Position numbers and translations under genes: made by a program. DNA of 64,000 bases, from assembly GCF_000699445.3 (NCBI RefSeq), contig NC_067198.1, positions 31,251,536-31,315,535 on the forward strand, read 5' to 3'. Shown here one piece after another: positions 63,101 to 64,000 of the stretch (its first letter is position 1; every line of letters starts with the position of its first letter). The DNA is from Schistosoma haematobium (lineage: Eukaryota; Platyhelminthes; Trematoda; Strigeidida; Schistosomatidae). The notes under the pieces were generated by a model, which made no database searches, was not told the origin of the DNA, and was given only the letters and a program-made list of their open reading frames with translations.

Positions 63101-63863
63101 TAATTCCATCAAAATGAAAATTTATAAATACTTGACCAGGTTGATGAGTAACTTCACCAAATGTTTGATCTACAATATTCAGTGAACCGATCTAGATGAT
63201 TATTATTTTTTAAAATAAAATAAATAATATATACATACTTACATGAACACAATCTGAGCTTAAAATTCCTGATGCTATTCCAGTGCCGTATTGGACATAA
63301 AATAATTCACCATTCGGTTTATAAGTTGAAGATTTCGAACTATCATACTTATGATGTACTTGACATGCTAAATCACTGGAATCACACATTTTAGATGGTA
63401 TCCATAAATATGGTGATCCTGTGTCGAATATTACATAAAATGTTTGAGGTGGAGTCCCGATAGAAATTTCTCCATAATATTCAATCTAAAAATTTGATTG
63501 TAATAAATCGTATATCAGAAAGATAAAAGCCAAAAAAAGACAGAGATCCAAAAGAAATTTATTCTAAGTCGATTGTTAATTATGAACTTACATTTTGGTA
63601 ATTTTCTAAATATTCAGTATATATTCCATTCTTTGATGATATCAGTCTTTGGAACCATTTATTTTTGAATTGTTTAATTGATAAATTCCATTGATGATTC
63701 AATACAGGATAAGATAAGTTTAAATGAAGAGATGAATGTAATTGAATCCTGTACAATACAATAGAAAAACTTCATATATAAATTATGATAGCACTGACCT
63801 TGTAATCGATTCACTGTAAACAACGAAAGGTAGCAATAAAATGAAAACTTTAAACAAAATCAT
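54130..63863 (-). CDS. cathepsin D-like aspartic protease (pepsin family A1), 7 exons
   Basis: Exons: 63863-63799, 63748-63592, 63485-63243, 63191-62989, 62139-62017, 60731-60441, 54274-54130; 408 residues, normal for a cathepsin D precursor. Residues 1-17 are a signal peptide ([17 protein letters not shown]); a propeptide follows; mature-type sequence begins near [14 protein letters not shown]. Catalytic motifs are both present: DTGS (Asp95) and DTGT (Asp293), with the flap Tyr at 140 (QYGTG). Also seen: [18 protein letters not shown], and the end [18 protein letters not shown]. The enzyme would act in an acidic compartment; in schistosomes such proteases digest host haemoglobin in the gut, but this paralogue's role is inference. 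The exon 6 donor is uncertain: GTGAGA at 60457 is stronger but breaks frame with exon 7 unless a small exon is missing; GTAGTA at 60440 keeps frame. First introns are 50, 106 and 51 nt; the last is 6.2 kb and holds an antisense RTE element. Confidence 0.9.
54310..55490. other. AT-rich intron sequence
   Basis: Part of the last intron of the aspartic protease gene, downstream of the RTE element on the transcribed strand. No feature recognised. Confidence 0.4.
56217..57378 (+). pseudogene. RTE apurinic-like endonuclease domain, broken
   Basis: Begins [20 protein letters not shown], shifts frame near 56317 and continues in the frame of 56305. Endonuclease motifs: VVSAYAPTD, the catalytic IGGDFNAQ at about 56698, RLTWRPP, and [11 protein letters not shown] with the final catalytic SDH. 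A single TGA at 56902-56904 interrupts the frame between TPNQ and WTQIDYIA; the frame then stays open to a stop at 57376. Without repair the domain cannot be made whole. Confidence 0.8.
57594..59221 (+). CDS. RTE reverse transcriptase ORF, intact
   Basis: Open from about 57594 ([17 protein letters not shown]) to TAG/TGA at 59219-59221; there is no ATG near the start because upstream domains are out of frame. RT motifs are complete: [36 protein letters not shown] (catalytic Asp), [16 protein letters not shown] and [18 protein letters not shown] (catalytic YADD), [12 protein letters not shown]. The C-terminal part has [20 protein letters not shown] and [12 protein letters not shown]. No premature stop, so this domain decayed less than the endonuclease. 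Confidence 0.88.
59435..60435. other. AT-rich intron sequence
   Basis: Part of the last intron of the aspartic protease gene, between exon 6 and the RTE insertion. A small exon of 3n+2 bases could hide here if the stronger exon 6 donor is used; none was found. Confidence 0.4.
61010..61700. repeat. degenerate repeat pair in protease intron
   Basis: 61015-61165 and 61507-61683 share order and wording ('gttagggttttcaccacaaactgacatcagctataa' type against 'gtcagtgtttctatcacaaattgacatcagtcataa'), followed by 'gatgaat.ttcgc' and 'gttc.tacataaa.t.tag'. The second is flanked by TTAGGG-like strings. Nature unknown. Confidence 0.35.
62268..62745 (+). repeat. GC-richer retroposon-like repeat, copy B
   Basis: Full copy of the 27725-28250 family in plus orientation, from 'agcccccaaatgccctggta' to the tail 'tgttcaaataaataaattcat'. 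Lies in intron 4 of the aspartic protease gene, antisense to it. The 145-codon frame over it has no conserved counterpart in the other copies. Confidence 0.6.
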
Positions 63864-63904
63864 TCGTTACTTATTTAATGATTGTTGGAGTTCTTTACTT
63901 TTAT

Positions 63905-63929
63905 TTTCGTTCGTTCGTTCGTTCGTTAA
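63905..63929. repeat. (TTCG)n microsatellite upstream of the protease gene
   Basis: Five to six TTCG units, 42 bases upstream of the aspartic protease start codon on its 5' side. Confidence 0.9.
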
Positions 63930-64000
63930 TGAATACCCTATGAAATTATCACAAAATAAATTCATAGGTTATTCGCATGATGTAATTTATCAGCATAATA

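Noticed and set aside
1..64000. CRISPR arrays, operons, bacterial genes
   Set aside because: No regularly spaced direct repeats; introns and retroelements show the DNA is eukaryotic.

Overview
The window is repeat-rich, AT-rich eukaryotic DNA, almost certainly from a blood fluke (genus Schistosoma). Evidence: tRNA-headed SINE-like repeats with hammerhead-ribozyme tails (Smalpha-like), RTE-clade (SR2/Perere-like), CR1-like and Pao-type retroelements typical of schistosomes, and genes whose first introns are only 33-51 nt while later introns reach kilobases. The species cannot be fixed from this window.

Three protein-coding genes are supported, all on the minus strand. (1) 54130-63863: a secreted cathepsin D-like aspartic protease, reconstructed here as 7 exons and 408 codons; a roughly 3.9-kb RTE retrotransposon sits antisense in its last intron. 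(2) 33929-47206: a lipase maturation factor (LMF, LMF2-like) membrane protein, reconstructed as 16 exons and 642 codons, with two GC-AG introns and two possible 3' ends. (3) 10404-11873: GTP cyclohydrolase I with a long low-complexity N-terminal extension, in one uninterrupted exon. The three genes show no functional connection.

Layout: 0.7-9 kb holds SINEs, LTR-like pieces and unassigned DNA. 9.5-12 kb has a doubtful Cys-rich exon and the GCH1 gene. 12.4-18.4 kb is bounded by a near-perfect 0.7-kb inverted repeat built from an SR2-like 3' end and a MITE-like element. 19.4-22.9 kb has an inverted pair of LTR/gag-like fragments. 23-33 kb is mostly noncoding, with solo-LTR-like copies, an internally deleted RTE copy and SINEs. 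33.9-47.2 kb is the LMF gene with repeats in its introns. 47.4-53.5 kb is a retroelement cluster: a CR1-like element split by an insertion, then a Pao-type remnant whose single long ORF carries a histone H1-like segment, then an SR2-like 3' end. 54.1-63.9 kb is the aspartic protease gene.

The most unusual feature is the Pao ORF at 51.2-52.7 kb. The reverse-transcriptase core is deleted, and sequence resembling histone H1 lies in frame between the protease-side and integrase-side remnants. All gene models are hand-made from the sequence; splice sites were chosen by reading frame, consensus and remembered family alignments.
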